A stretch of 8,058 nucleotides of DNA from Gammaproteobacteria bacterium (GCA_026193675.1 JAPHSO010000121.1:1-8058), one strand, 5' to 3'; shown: positions 1-7,188, counted from the stretch's first letter. Numbers and translations: made by a program. The notes: generated from the sequence alone by a model not told the origin.

Positions 1-1
1 C

Positions 2-958
2 GAGTGGCGCAAACTGCAACACTCACTGGGACAGATGGGGAAGCATGTTGATGGTCTGATGGATCGTTCTAAAACCATCGACCGCCATATGGATGAGTAT
101 GAATCGATTATCAAAGGAAATGACCAGGCCCAACGCACCCTATCCTCATCATCGATGACCCAGTTCTTCATCGCCGCCTTTGTCCTGGCTATTGCCATCG
201 GTGGCGCCATGATCAACTACAACCTGATTGCTCGACCCATGGCCGAGATGGTGGGTGGAGGTAGTTACCTGATGGGTTTCAAGACCGCTAATATTGCCGC
301 GATGGTGATCATTCTGGTTGAGGTGGCAATGGGTCTATTTCTGATGGAGTCCCTGCGTATCACCCGTCTCTTCCCCACCATCGGTGCGCTGGATGACAAG
401 ATGCGTAAACGGATGATCTGGGCCAGCTTCACTATGCTTTTTACCCTGGCCAGTATTGAGGCGGGGCTCGCCTACATGCGTGAGCTGCTCTCACAGGATG
501 ATGCGGCGCTGGTGGCAGGTCTACTCAGTAACGGTCAGGTGATGGTAGGCGATCAGGCCAGTCGCTGGATCACCACAGCGGCACAGATGGGCATGGGCTT
601 TATCCTCCCGTTTGCGCTCACCTTTGTCGCCATTCCACTGGAGACCTTTATTCATGCATCACGCACCGTGCTTGGCATGGTCTCTGTAGCGCTTCTCTAC
701 GCATTGGCTGGACTATTACGCATTATCGGCAATGGGAGTCGTCATACAGGTCAGGTTGTTCTCAACCTATATGACCTGCTCATCTTTGCACCGCTTTGGG
801 TGGAGCAAAAACTGGTTGCACGGAGCAGTCGACCAAAACAGGAGAAGGTAGAAGGCAGCAGCAGTGACAAGCGTGAGCTCCAGACCAACTCGAGTGACAG
901 AAGCAACTATAGAGATGATCTACCAATGGATGGTGCAGTGATGGGAGCCAGCTCATGA
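2..958 (+). CDS. Multi-pass inner-membrane protein of unknown function (5' end outside window)
   Basis: I do not recognise the family. The reading frame is open from base 2, so the Met at base 35 need not be the start and the gene is probably cut by the window edge. Counting from that Met, about 40 hydrophilic, charged, helix-prone residues (possible coiled coil) come first. Five hydrophobic segments follow at roughly 43-62, 86-106, 127-147, 184-206 and 211-231. After a further weakly amphipathic stretch (around 240-258) comes a polar, Ser/Lys/Asp-rich tail from about 261 to 307, probably cytoplasmic. No catalytic motif is visible. The stop codon overlaps the start of the VWA lipoprotein gene by ATGA, so the two are surely co-translated and may act together at the inner membrane or periplasm. 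That partnership is inference. The reading frame is very likely real; the function is unknown. Confidence 0.85.
   Translation, partial: EWRKLQHSLGQMGKHVDGLMDRSKTIDRHMDEYESIIKGNDQAQRTLSSSSMTQFFIAAFVLAIAIGGAMINYNLIARPMAEMVGGGSYLMGFKTANIAAMVIILVEVAMGLFLMESLRITRLFPTIGALDDKMRKRMIWASFTMLFTLASIEAGLAYMRELLSQDDAALVAGLLSNGQVMVGDQASRWITTAAQMGMGFILPFALTFVAIPLETFIHASRTVLGMVSVALLYALAGLLRIIGNGSRHTGQVVLNLYDLLIFAPLWVEQKLVARSSRPKQEKVEGSSSDKRELQTNSSDRSNYRDDLPMDGAVMGASS
943..947 (+). promoter_or_regulatory. Ribosome binding site of the VWA lipoprotein gene
   Basis: GGGAG lies inside the 3' end of the membrane-protein gene, seven bases before the ATG at 955. It supports that start and, with the ATGA overlap, indicates coupled translation of the pair. 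Confidence 0.6.
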
Positions 959-1605
959 AACAGTTAATCACCATAGTCACGCTTATGGGCGCTCTTCTAA
1001 TTAGTGGTTGTGGCGAAACAACGGCACACAATCGCGGCGTATACATGTTGCTCGACACCTCCGGCACCTACACCAGAGAGTTACAGAAGGCACAACAGAT
1101 CATCAACTTCGTACTGGCAAAGATGGAGCCGACCGACTCATTTGCAGTGGCGCGCATCGATACCGGTAGTTTTAGTGAAAAGGATATTGTCTCTAAAATT
1201 ACTTTTGATGATCGTCCCAGTCAGGCCAACAGAGAGAAGTTGAAGTTTCGAGACGATATTGATCAATTCGTGAAAACCGTTAAGGGCAGCTCCTATACCG
1301 ATATCACCGGGGGCATTTTGCAGTCAACCGAGTATCTGGATGAGCGCAAACCGGGAATTAAAACGATTCTAATTTTCTCAGATATGAAAGAGGAGATTAA
1401 AAAGGGTTTTATGCGGGATATTCCCCTGCAACTTGATGGCTACGAAGTGGTGGCGCTCAATGTGACCAAACTACGCAGTGACAATATTGATCCACGTGAA
1501 TATATGCAGCGCCTGGAACAGTGGCAACAGAAGGTTGAACAGGGGGGTGGACGCTGGCGTGTGATCAATGACCTTGAGCAGTTAGAGGGGATCTTTGAAG
1601 GATAG
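955..1605 (+). CDS. VWA-domain lipoprotein
   Basis: A 216-residue secreted protein. Residues 1-19 form a lipoprotein signal peptide with lipobox I-S-G-C, so Cys19 should be lipidated; residue +2 is Gly, which gives no inner-membrane retention signal of the classical Asp kind. The rest looks like a compact von Willebrand A fold. The first strand ends in D34-T-S-G-T (MIDAS DxSxT, where DxSxS is usual). T115-D116 supplies the second MIDAS element, and the hydrophobic strand ILIFSD with D143 supplies the third. The MIDAS site therefore appears able to bind a divalent metal, and the domain probably mediates protein-protein contact. The start is supported by an SD and by the ATGA overlap with the membrane-protein gene. 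The partner is unknown, although the upstream membrane protein is the obvious candidate. The lipoprotein and VWA assignments are firm; the process served is not known. Confidence 0.85.
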   Translation: MKQLITIVTLMGALLISGCGETTAHNRGVYMLLDTSGTYTRELQKAQQIINFVLAKMEPTDSFAVARIDTGSFSEKDIVSKITFDDRPSQANREKLKFRDDIDQFVKTVKGSSYTDITGGILQSTEYLDERKPGIKTILIFSDMKEEIKKGFMRDIPLQLDGYEVVALNVTKLRSDNIDPREYMQRLEQWQQKVEQGGGRWRVINDLEQLEGIFEG

Positions 1606-1632
1606 TAATTTTCTAAGCGATATAAAAAGGCT

Positions 1633-1674
1633 AAGGTAGGTCATCTTTTAACAGAAAATGACCTACCTTTTTTT
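1633..1674. terminator. Bidirectional Rho-independent terminator between convergent genes
   Basis: AAGGTAGGTCAT at 1633-1644 pairs perfectly with ATGACCTACCTT at 1658-1669, a 12-bp stem. The loop region can add a few A-T pairs. On the + strand it is followed by a T run (1668-1674), giving a strong terminator for the VWA operon. On the - strand the same stem is followed by AGCCTTTTTA, a weaker U-rich tail, so it can also serve rhlE, whose stop codon (1663-1665) lies inside the stem. Confidence 0.85.
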
Positions 1675-2925
1675 CTTTCTTGGCGCTTTAGCGATACTGC
1701 CCTTTGCTCTGCTTATTTTAGTTTGGCTTTTCTTGTTGGCTCTTACGGGACGTCTACTTTTTTCTCTGGTGGCAATTAGCGTATCTCTGCTGCCCACCTC
1801 AAAGCCGGGCATATGGATGCGCTTAATGCGCTCACCGATGAGCCGTTCGATATTGATCAGCGCACGCTCCTCTTCACGGCTGACAAACGAGATGGCCTGC
1901 CCTTTCCCACCGGCACGGGCGGTGCGCCCAATGCGATGGATATAGTCTTCTGCCAGATAGGGAAGATTGAAGTTGACCACATGTTCTAGCCCCTGAATAT
2001 CCAGGCCACGTGCAGCAACCTCTGTCGCAATCAACACCTGTACTTTATCGGCCTTAAAATCTGCGATGGCCCGGCGACGTGAACCCTGAGTTTTATCACC
2101 GTGGCAGAGTGCTGCTCGAATATTTACCAGCTTCAGAATACTGGTTAAATCATCAGCCTGTTTCTTGGTACTGGTAAAGACCAGCACCTTGAACCAGTTA
2201 TTTTGTTCAATCAGTTCGGCAAACAGCTCTGCCTTACGGCGCTCTTCTACAGGATAGACCACATGTTCGATGTTATCGGCAACGGCGTTTTGTTTGGCGA
2301 CGCTAATCACCTTGTGATTGGTCAATATCGATTTGGCCAGCTCTTTGATCGGCTGTGAGATGGTGGCCGAAAATAGCAGCGTCTGGTGCTTTTTGGGAGT
2401 CTTTGCCAGTAGGGTTTGAACATCTGCGATAAAGCCCATGTCGAGCATGCGGTCGGCCTCATCCAGCACCACAAACTCGACACTGCCGAGGTTGATGGTG
2501 TGCTTATCCATGTGTTCTAGCAGACGACCGGGGGTGGCAACTACGATATCGATTCCCGCTTTGAGCCTTTTCTCCTGGGCACTTATTTTACCGCCACCGA
2601 AGAGTGCACTGATGGTGAGATCCATAAACTGCGCATAGCGATTGATGGTCTCGGTGACCTGTTCTGCCAACTCTCGGGTCGGGGTTAATATGAGTGCTCG
2701 TGGCGCACCGGGCAGTGTCGGCTTTGGGTTGTTGTGCATCTGCTGCAAAATTGGCAGTGCAAAGGCGGCGGTCTTTCCCGTTCCGGTCTGGGCATTGGCC
2801 AGCAGATCCTGTCCACGGCGTGCCGGGACAATCGCCAACTGCTGGATGGCGGTCATTTCGGTATATCCGCAGGCATCCAGCGCTTTTTGAATTTCAGGGG
2901 CCAGGTCTAAAGATGAAAATATCAT
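1663..2925 (-). CDS. rhlE: DEAD-box ATP-dependent RNA helicase, RhlE type
   Basis: A 420-residue cytoplasmic RNA helicase that uses ATP to unwind short RNA duplexes. RhlE proteins act in ribosome assembly and RNA turnover. All the family motifs are present: N-terminal Phe and Q motif (about residues 3-29), AQTGTGKT (45-52), PTRELA (82-87), GG (110-111), TPGR (131-134), DEAD (155-158), SAT (186-188), FTSTK (250-254), ARGLDI (305-310) and HRIGRTARAG (330-339). The C-terminal 35 residues are very rich in Lys and Arg, a normal RNA-binding tail for this group. The start is supported by AGAGGA five bases upstream. The gene has its own probable promoter and is convergent with the VWA operon, sharing its terminator. 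The choice of RhlE over other DEAD-box paralogues (SrmB, DeaD, RhlB) rests on size, the lack of an extra C-terminal domain, and sequence feel around motifs V and VI. Confidence 0.93.
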   Translation of the reverse strand: MIFSSLDLAPEIQKALDACGYTEMTAIQQLAIVPARRGQDLLANAQTGTGKTAAFALPILQQMHNNPKPTLPGAPRALILTPTRELAEQVTETINRYAQFMDLTISALFGGGKISAQEKRLKAGIDIVVATPGRLLEHMDKHTINLGSVEFVVLDEADRMLDMGFIADVQTLLAKTPKKHQTLLFSATISQPIKELAKSILTNHKVISVAKQNAVADNIEHVVYPVEERRKAELFAELIEQNNWFKVLVFTSTKKQADDLTSILKLVNIRAALCHGDKTQGSRRRAIADFKADKVQVLIATEVAARGLDIQGLEHVVNFNLPYLAEDYIHRIGRTARAGGKGQAISFVSREEERALINIERLIGERIKRIHMPGFEVGSRDTLIATREKSRRPVRANKKSQTKISRAKGSIAKAPRKKKR

Positions 2926-2930
2926 GATGA

Positions 2931-2936
2931 TCCTCT
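2931..2936 (-). promoter_or_regulatory. Ribosome binding site of rhlE
   Basis: AGAGGA on the - strand, five bases before the ATG at 2925, fixes the rhlE start. Confidence 0.7.
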
Positions 2937-2969
2937 GCAGGATTGAACTACAGTCAAAACGGGCCGCAA

Positions 2970-2975
2970 ATTATA
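2970..2975 (-). promoter_or_regulatory. Probable -10 box of the rhlE promoter
   Basis: A perfect TATAAT on the - strand lies about 45 bases before the rhlE start codon. The region 17 bases upstream (TCACAA) is a poor -35. The bases just after the box (TTGCGGCCCG) form a GC-rich discriminator. Transcription would begin near 2963, leaving a leader of under 40 bases. This suggests rhlE can be transcribed independently of the sensory operon upstream. Confidence 0.5.
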
Positions 2976-3110
2976 AGTCTATTCACATTGCTTTGTGATA
3001 TTTATTGTCCGGTGTCTATTAAAGGCCTCGTTAACAACGAATAGATTGCGAGAGATAGCTAAACCTTTGGGTGAAACTGGCCCATAATTGGGGCTGGAAT
3101 TTTTACATTG

Positions 3111-5819
3111 CTAAGATGTGGATTTCTGCCAGATTTCAAACCACTCTTTAGCCGGTTTCGGTTTGCCATAGAGGTAACCCTGATGGATGATATCTGAGCG
3201 CTCGTTCAAAAAGGCCGCCTGCTCTTCTGTCTCTACTCCTTCGGCAACCACTTTAAGGTTCATGTGTCTGGCGACAGAGAGAATAGTTTCAACCAGTGCA
3301 GCATCCTCTTTATCGCTTGAGACATCCTGAATAAAACTTCTATCGATCTTCAGCTCATGAATAGGCAGCCGCTTAAGATATGAGAGGGATGAATAGCCGG
3401 TGCCAAAATCATCAATTGAGAAGTGAATGCCCAGCGCATTGAGTTCACTCATCTTGGCGATAATGTCGTTGATATCATCAATAAACAGACCTTCTGTCAC
3501 CTCAAGCGTCAGGTGTGTTGGATCTGCCCCATGCAATGCCAGTATCTCTTTTAACCAGGGAACAAATCCTGTCTGACGGAAATGTCTTGGACTTAGATTG
3601 ACGGAGAGATGTATCGGCATACCGGCCATGTCCGATTCAACCATAAATTGCAGAGACTGATTTAATACCCACTCTCCCAGTTCAATAATCAGATCCGACT
3701 CTTCAGCAAGTGGAATAAAGACACCCGGAGGAACCAATCCTTTCTCAGGATGTTCCCATCGAACCAGCACCTCTGCACCAACCAACTTCTGGCGGGCATC
3801 TACTTGAGGCTGTACAAACAGGCGCAACTCTCCATCATGGATTCCACGGCGTAATTCCCGTTCTATACGAAAACGTTGCTCGACCGCTTCGCCCATATTG
3901 GTTTCAAAAAACGCACTCTGATTCCCACCAATCGCCTTAACCCGATGAAGCGCAGTATCCGCTCGGCGTATAACCTCTTTCGCTCCCTCCTTCTCATTTT
4001 CAGGATAGAGTGTTATCCCAAGGCTGACGGTAAATGAAAGCTCTTCATAACTAAGAACTAACGGCTGGCGAATATTTTCATGAATTCTCTCGGCCACCGT
4101 ATGAGCATGATGACTCACCTCGTTGAGTTGATCTCCTAGCTCTGGTAACAGGATGGCAAACTCATCACCTGCAATTCGTGCCAGAGTATCACCCTCTCTA
4201 AGTAGAGGCTGTAGAAGCATACTAACTGAGATGAGCAGGTCATCACCGGCGGCCTGACCAAGTGCATCATTAATATTTTTAAAACGGTCAATGTTGATTA
4301 AGATCAATACACCTTGCTGTTTTAAACGCCTGCTACTCGATAGCGCCTGGGTTAAACGCTCAGTTAACAGTGTGCGATTGGGTAGTTCCGTCAATGCATC
4401 GTAGTAGGCCAGATGGTCAATACGGGCCTCAGCCTCTTTCTTTTCAGTAATATCCACAAAGGTGATTACTGAACCGGTAATCGTGCCATCCTTTATAATG
4501 GGTGTACTGCTATAGCTGACCGGGAAGAAGGTGCCATCTTTGCGGATAAAGGTCTCTTCACCAGCTGATTTATGTCCACCATGTACAGTGGAATAGATAG
4601 GACACTCCGCATCAGAATATTCACTTCCATCTCTATGTTTATAGTGCCATGTCGCATGTGATGGTTGTCCTATAAGTTCATGCTGAGCATAACCAAGAAT
4701 ATTGGCAGCAGCCGGATTTACAAAGGTCATTACACCATTCGTATCCAGACCAAAGATCCCCTCACCTGCAGAATCGAGGATAAGCTGATTACTTTCAGCA
4801 AGCGCCCGTAACTGCAACTCCATTCGTCGACTTTCAGTAATATCATGAGAAAGTACTACGAAACTCGTCGTTCCATCTGACGAGGCCCGTTTACGAGCTA
4901 TCGACAACTCAAACCAAAATTCACCTTTCTCAGTCGATAACATAATCAAATGGCCGAATGATTCGCCCGCTGCCTCTGCTTCATTTAGTGCGGCATAAAA
5001 TGATTCTGCCGCTTCAGGCGAAAGAACATTTTCCAAATGATTATTGAGTAACTTTTCGCGGGGGATCAGTAGAAGATCATCACTATGAGTGAGCACCTGG
5101 GTAAACCGTCCATCCTTGTCTACCTCAAACAGTAAATCAGGAATGGTCTGCAGCGTTGTAGATAGATCATCAGCCAGGGCTTTAATCGGTTTGCCAAAAT
5201 ACTCACTTATATATCGCGTCAGTACAATGCTGATCATAAACAGGATAAATAGCAACAATGAGATATAGATGACACCACTCTCCAGGGCTTGATTACGCTG
5301 CTGCTGTGACAATCCGACCTGGATCACACCGACGATAGCATTACCGTATCCTCCCCGGTACGGCAACGTAACTTCATGAATCGCTTCACCATCCTGATTT
5401 AATAATCTTGAATAACTTGCATCTCTCTTTAAGACATTCTTAATGATGGTTCGAGTCTTTTCAGGTAACTTCACATCATTAATTGTTGAGTCGCTATGGG
5501 CTAGTATCTGACCATTGGGCTTTGCCAGTAGCAGATAACGGATATCTGGCTGTGCTGCTTTAATCTCCTGTAGTAGTTGTCGAGCATGATATTTTCCAGC
5601 AAAACTCACACGACTCACTGAGCTCGCAAGAACCTGAGTCAAGATGGTAGAGAGATGATCTTCTTCATGCTTCATTATTCGGTTCAGGTAGAGTCCACCA
5701 ACCATTGCAACCATAACCATTAAAGCCAGAATTAGCGCCCCAAAACTGAGTGCCATACGGCGGTCAACATCAGCAAAAGTGGCAGAGGTGCCCCTCTCTT
5801 TTGTGTACCCAGATCTCAT
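3111..5819 (-). CDS. Membrane PAS-PAS-GGDEF-EAL cyclic-di-GMP enzyme/sensor
   Basis: A 902-residue inner-membrane protein that should make and/or degrade cyclic-di-GMP in response to a periplasmic signal. Domains in order are: TM1 (about 23-48), a periplasmic region of about 130 residues resembling a single CACHE/PAS-like fold, TM2 (about 181-203), PAS (about 224-330), PAS (about 338-460), GGDEF (about 467-630) and EAL (about 647-897). The cyclase signature is AGDEF (550-554) in place of GGDEF, with an intact inhibitory I-site R541-E-G-D544 five residues before it. The EAL domain has E-V-L (683-685), NLSP, EVTE, DDFGTGYSSL (803-812), LKID, AEGVE and QGYLYGKP, so all metal- and base-contacting residues look present. 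The ATG at 5819 overlaps the binding-protein stop as ATGA, which is why I prefer it to an in-frame ATG 84 bases upstream. There is no strong SD, so coupling is likely. The ligand and the dominant activity are unknown. Confidence 0.9.
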   Translation of the reverse strand: MRSGYTKERGTSATFADVDRRMALSFGALILALMVMVAMVGGLYLNRIMKHEEDHLSTILTQVLASSVSRVSFAGKYHARQLLQEIKAAQPDIRYLLLAKPNGQILAHSDSTINDVKLPEKTRTIIKNVLKRDASYSRLLNQDGEAIHEVTLPYRGGYGNAIVGVIQVGLSQQQRNQALESGVIYISLLLFILFMISIVLTRYISEYFGKPIKALADDLSTTLQTIPDLLFEVDKDGRFTQVLTHSDDLLLIPREKLLNNHLENVLSPEAAESFYAALNEAEAAGESFGHLIMLSTEKGEFWFELSIARKRASSDGTTSFVVLSHDITESRRMELQLRALAESNQLILDSAGEGIFGLDTNGVMTFVNPAAANILGYAQHELIGQPSHATWHYKHRDGSEYSDAECPIYSTVHGGHKSAGEETFIRKDGTFFPVSYSSTPIIKDGTITGSVITFVDITEKKEAEARIDHLAYYDALTELPNRTLLTERLTQALSSSRRLKQQGVLILINIDRFKNINDALGQAAGDDLLISVSMLLQPLLREGDTLARIAGDEFAILLPELGDQLNEVSHHAHTVAERIHENIRQPLVLSYEELSFTVSLGITLYPENEKEGAKEVIRRADTALHRVKAIGGNQSAFFETNMGEAVEQRFRIERELRRGIHDGELRLFVQPQVDARQKLVGAEVLVRWEHPEKGLVPPGVFIPLAEESDLIIELGEWVLNQSLQFMVESDMAGMPIHLSVNLSPRHFRQTGFVPWLKEILALHGADPTHLTLEVTEGLFIDDINDIIAKMSELNALGIHFSIDDFGTGYSSLSYLKRLPIHELKIDRSFIQDVSSDKEDAALVETILSVARHMNLKVVAEGVETEEQAAFLNERSDIIHQGYLYGKPKPAKEWFEIWQKSTS

Positions 5820-6874
5820 CTCACAACACTTGTAGTATTTTTCCAGAGAGGGGCCTTCGATGGCCACAGTTTCGTAAACGAATCGGGTATGGGACCTTTC
5901 CATCCTGGATAGTCATTCAGAGTTTTTGTGGTGATTGGAAACACCGGAATAAGAATATGGCTGGGTACAGACTCTTTTTGAGCAACTGCATAGGCGGTCA
6001 GCATCGCCTCAGCGCCCAAAGGTCCGCAAAACTGAGCCGAATCAATCACCGTAATCCGACGACTACGGATATTTTCAATCGACTGCGGATCACCATCAAC
6101 AGTCGCTACGACTATCTCATCACGCCCCGCTTCTGCCAGAACATCCACAACGCTCAGGCCACCGCCATCATTCACTGTAAAAACCACATCTACACTTCCC
6201 TTGTCAGGAAAATCTCTAAGGATTGCGTGACCTGCACGCTGGCCACCGACCGGCTCAACCGCTTGATAGGACTTAAGAATGGTGTAGGGCTGTCCCTGAT
6301 CTCGCAACCCGTCTAGAAATCCATCCAGCCTCTCTACCGTTGAAGAGACCAGCGGATATTCAACAAGCACCATCTGCAATATCTGGTCATCCGGAAATTG
6401 CGCCGCAATATATTCTCCACCAAGATAGCCGGCCTGATGATTATTGGAGGTGATGTAGGCGGCAAGTTTTCCACCACTAATATATTGATCATAGGCGATA
6501 ACAGGAATGCCTTGTCGATTGGCCATTCGCAATGGATCGGCAAGTGCCGCATTATCTGTGGGCTGAACAATGATCGCATCTGGCTTGAGCTGAATCAGTT
6601 CGTACATCTGATTGATCTGATTCTCTATTCCATTGGGACCATCGCCGGCAACGCGAGTGATCAACTCCACAGCGGGTAGTCCCCTTTTCTTCGCCTCTAC
6701 ATTGATTCTCTCAGCCTCAGACTGCAACCCCTGGGCCATAGCCACCTGTCCAGGAATATTGATCGACCAGTAGAGAACACCAATTCGTAGTGTTGGAACT
6801 TCATGATTCACAGACGCCGTTGCGCTATTGCCATAAATGGACATGAGCAATAACAGCAAAATAGTTCTAATCAT
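5816..6874 (-). CDS. Periplasmic type-1 substrate-binding protein (RbsB/LuxP-like)
   Basis: A 352-residue exported binding protein. Residues 1-20 are a typical signal peptide (hydrophobic Leu run, A-T-A before the likely cleavage after residue 20). The mature protein has the two-lobed sugar-binding fold (Peripla_BP_4 style). It opens with LRIGVLYWS and has the strand IIVQPTD, then YD at 128-129, R182, FTVNDGG with N235, VDGDP with D260, and Q281 in AQFCGPLG. By position these resemble the ligand-contacting Asp, Arg, Asn, Asp and Gln of ribose-binding protein, though I cannot align them properly. No permease or ATPase gene lies nearby. The next gene encodes a transmembrane cyclic-di-GMP enzyme with an ATGA overlap, so the role is probably signalling, as with LuxP-LuxQ. 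The ATG has no SD. It lies inside the end of a small upstream ORF, which may supply ribosomes. An in-frame stop lies just upstream, so no longer start is possible. Confidence 0.9.
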   Translation of the reverse strand: MIRTILLLLLMSIYGNSATASVNHEVPTLRIGVLYWSINIPGQVAMAQGLQSEAERINVEAKKRGLPAVELITRVAGDGPNGIENQINQMYELIQLKPDAIIVQPTDNAALADPLRMANRQGIPVIAYDQYISGGKLAAYITSNNHQAGYLGGEYIAAQFPDDQILQMVLVEYPLVSSTVERLDGFLDGLRDQGQPYTILKSYQAVEPVGGQRAGHAILRDFPDKGSVDVVFTVNDGGGLSVVDVLAEAGRDEIVVATVDGDPQSIENIRSRRITVIDSAQFCGPLGAEAMLTAYAVAQKESVPSHILIPVFPITTKTLNDYPGWKGPIPDSFTKLWPSKAPLWKNTTSVVR

Positions 6875-7004
6875 GAAATTTGTAACTTTTTATCCAAAAA
6901 AATGCAGCTAGCAGATCTTCAGGAACACCTTTTCCATTCAATCTGATAGCCGCTTTGGCAGAATATAATTCCTTACTAATATGATGAGAATACTCCTTCT
7001 GCAT
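6867..7004 (-). CDS. Small ORF with a single Sel1-like repeat motif (45 aa; microprotein or gene remnant)
   Basis: A 45-codon ORF sits in the gap upstream of the binding protein. Residues 24-37 read GKGVPEDLLAAFFW. This matches the Sel1-repeat core G-x-G-V-P-x-D with Ala four residues and Trp seven residues after the Asp, the exact spacing of that family. The preceding helix (about residues 10-22) contains the expected Ala-rich stretch. Its stop (6867-6869) lies eight bases inside the binding-protein gene, an overlap suited to coupled translation, and the binding protein otherwise lacks an SD. The ATG at 7004 has no good SD nearby; the only AGGAAA lies in a hairpin about 20 bases upstream. 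The frame stays open 14 codons further up to a TAA at 7047-7049. It has no signal peptide. It may be a genuine small cytoplasmic protein or the last fragment of a decayed Sel1-repeat gene. The motif is clear; expression is uncertain. Confidence 0.5.
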   Translation of the reverse strand: MQKEYSHHISKELYSAKAAIRLNGKGVPEDLLAAFFWIKSYKFHD

Positions 7005-7008
7005 ACGA

Positions 7009-7027
7009 CAGGAAAGCTGTTTTCCTG
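7009..7027 (-). promoter_or_regulatory. Hairpin in the leader of the sensory operon
   Basis: CAGGAAA and TTTCCTG form a 7-bp perfect stem with a 5-base loop. The stem ends four bases before the ATG of the small Sel1-like ORF. Its 5' arm holds the only SD-like sequence in the leader. No T run follows on either strand, so it does not look like a terminator. It could control ribosome access to the operon. Confidence 0.4.
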
Positions 7028-7070
7028 CTGTTGAATCCTTTAATGCTTATAACAATATGCTTTGAGTGTA

Positions 7071-7076
7071 ATTATA
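7071..7076 (-). promoter_or_regulatory. Candidate -10 box for the sensory operon (proximal)
   Basis: A TATAAT on the - strand within an AT-rich stretch. It would start a transcript about 60 bases before the small Sel1-like ORF. No convincing -35 lies 16-18 bases upstream, so it is only a candidate. Confidence 0.35.
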
Positions 7077-7103
7077 TTTAATAACCGTCTATTTTAGTGG
7101 GCT

Positions 7104-7136
7104 ATTATAGGTTCGATGCGTGGATCAGTAATTACT
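7104..7136 (-). promoter_or_regulatory. Candidate promoter with palindrome over the -35 region (distal)
   Basis: A second perfect TATAAT (7104-7109, - strand) stands 17 bases from the palindrome AGTAATTACT (7127-7136). The palindrome occupies the -35 position and itself matches the -35 consensus poorly. A weak -35 covered by a symmetrical site is what an activator- or repressor-controlled promoter would show. It lies downstream of the nasA stop and points towards the sensory operon. Confidence 0.4.
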
Positions 7137-7188
7137 AAGTATTTAGGTCGACAAAACCTACGTTAAATTTCACCATTGTCCGCTTTAA

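Noticed and set aside
2926..3000. Short + strand ORF beginning ATGATCCTC opposite the rhlE leader
   Set aside because: About 22 codons, no SD, no recognisable motif; it lies antisense to a clear promoter and leader.
3028..3040. TCGTT-AAC-AACGA hairpin downstream of the GGDEF-EAL gene as a terminator
   Set aside because: Only five base pairs and no T run on the - strand; too weak to call. The gap 2926-3110 otherwise holds only the rhlE promoter and SD.
5820..5903. In-frame ATG at 5903 that would lengthen the GGDEF-EAL protein by 28 residues
   Set aside because: The extension overlaps the binding-protein gene by 88 bases, adds unremarkable sequence, and the ATG at 5819 makes a classical ATGA overlap.
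5750..6316. 188-codon + strand ORF opposite the binding-protein gene
   Set aside because: It is antisense to a well-supported coding region, has an atypical composition (many Arg, His, Asn), and shows no family signature.
7144..7160. TAGGT/ACCTA hairpin after nasA as its terminator
   Set aside because: Five-pair stem with a seven-base loop and no T tract following on the - strand.
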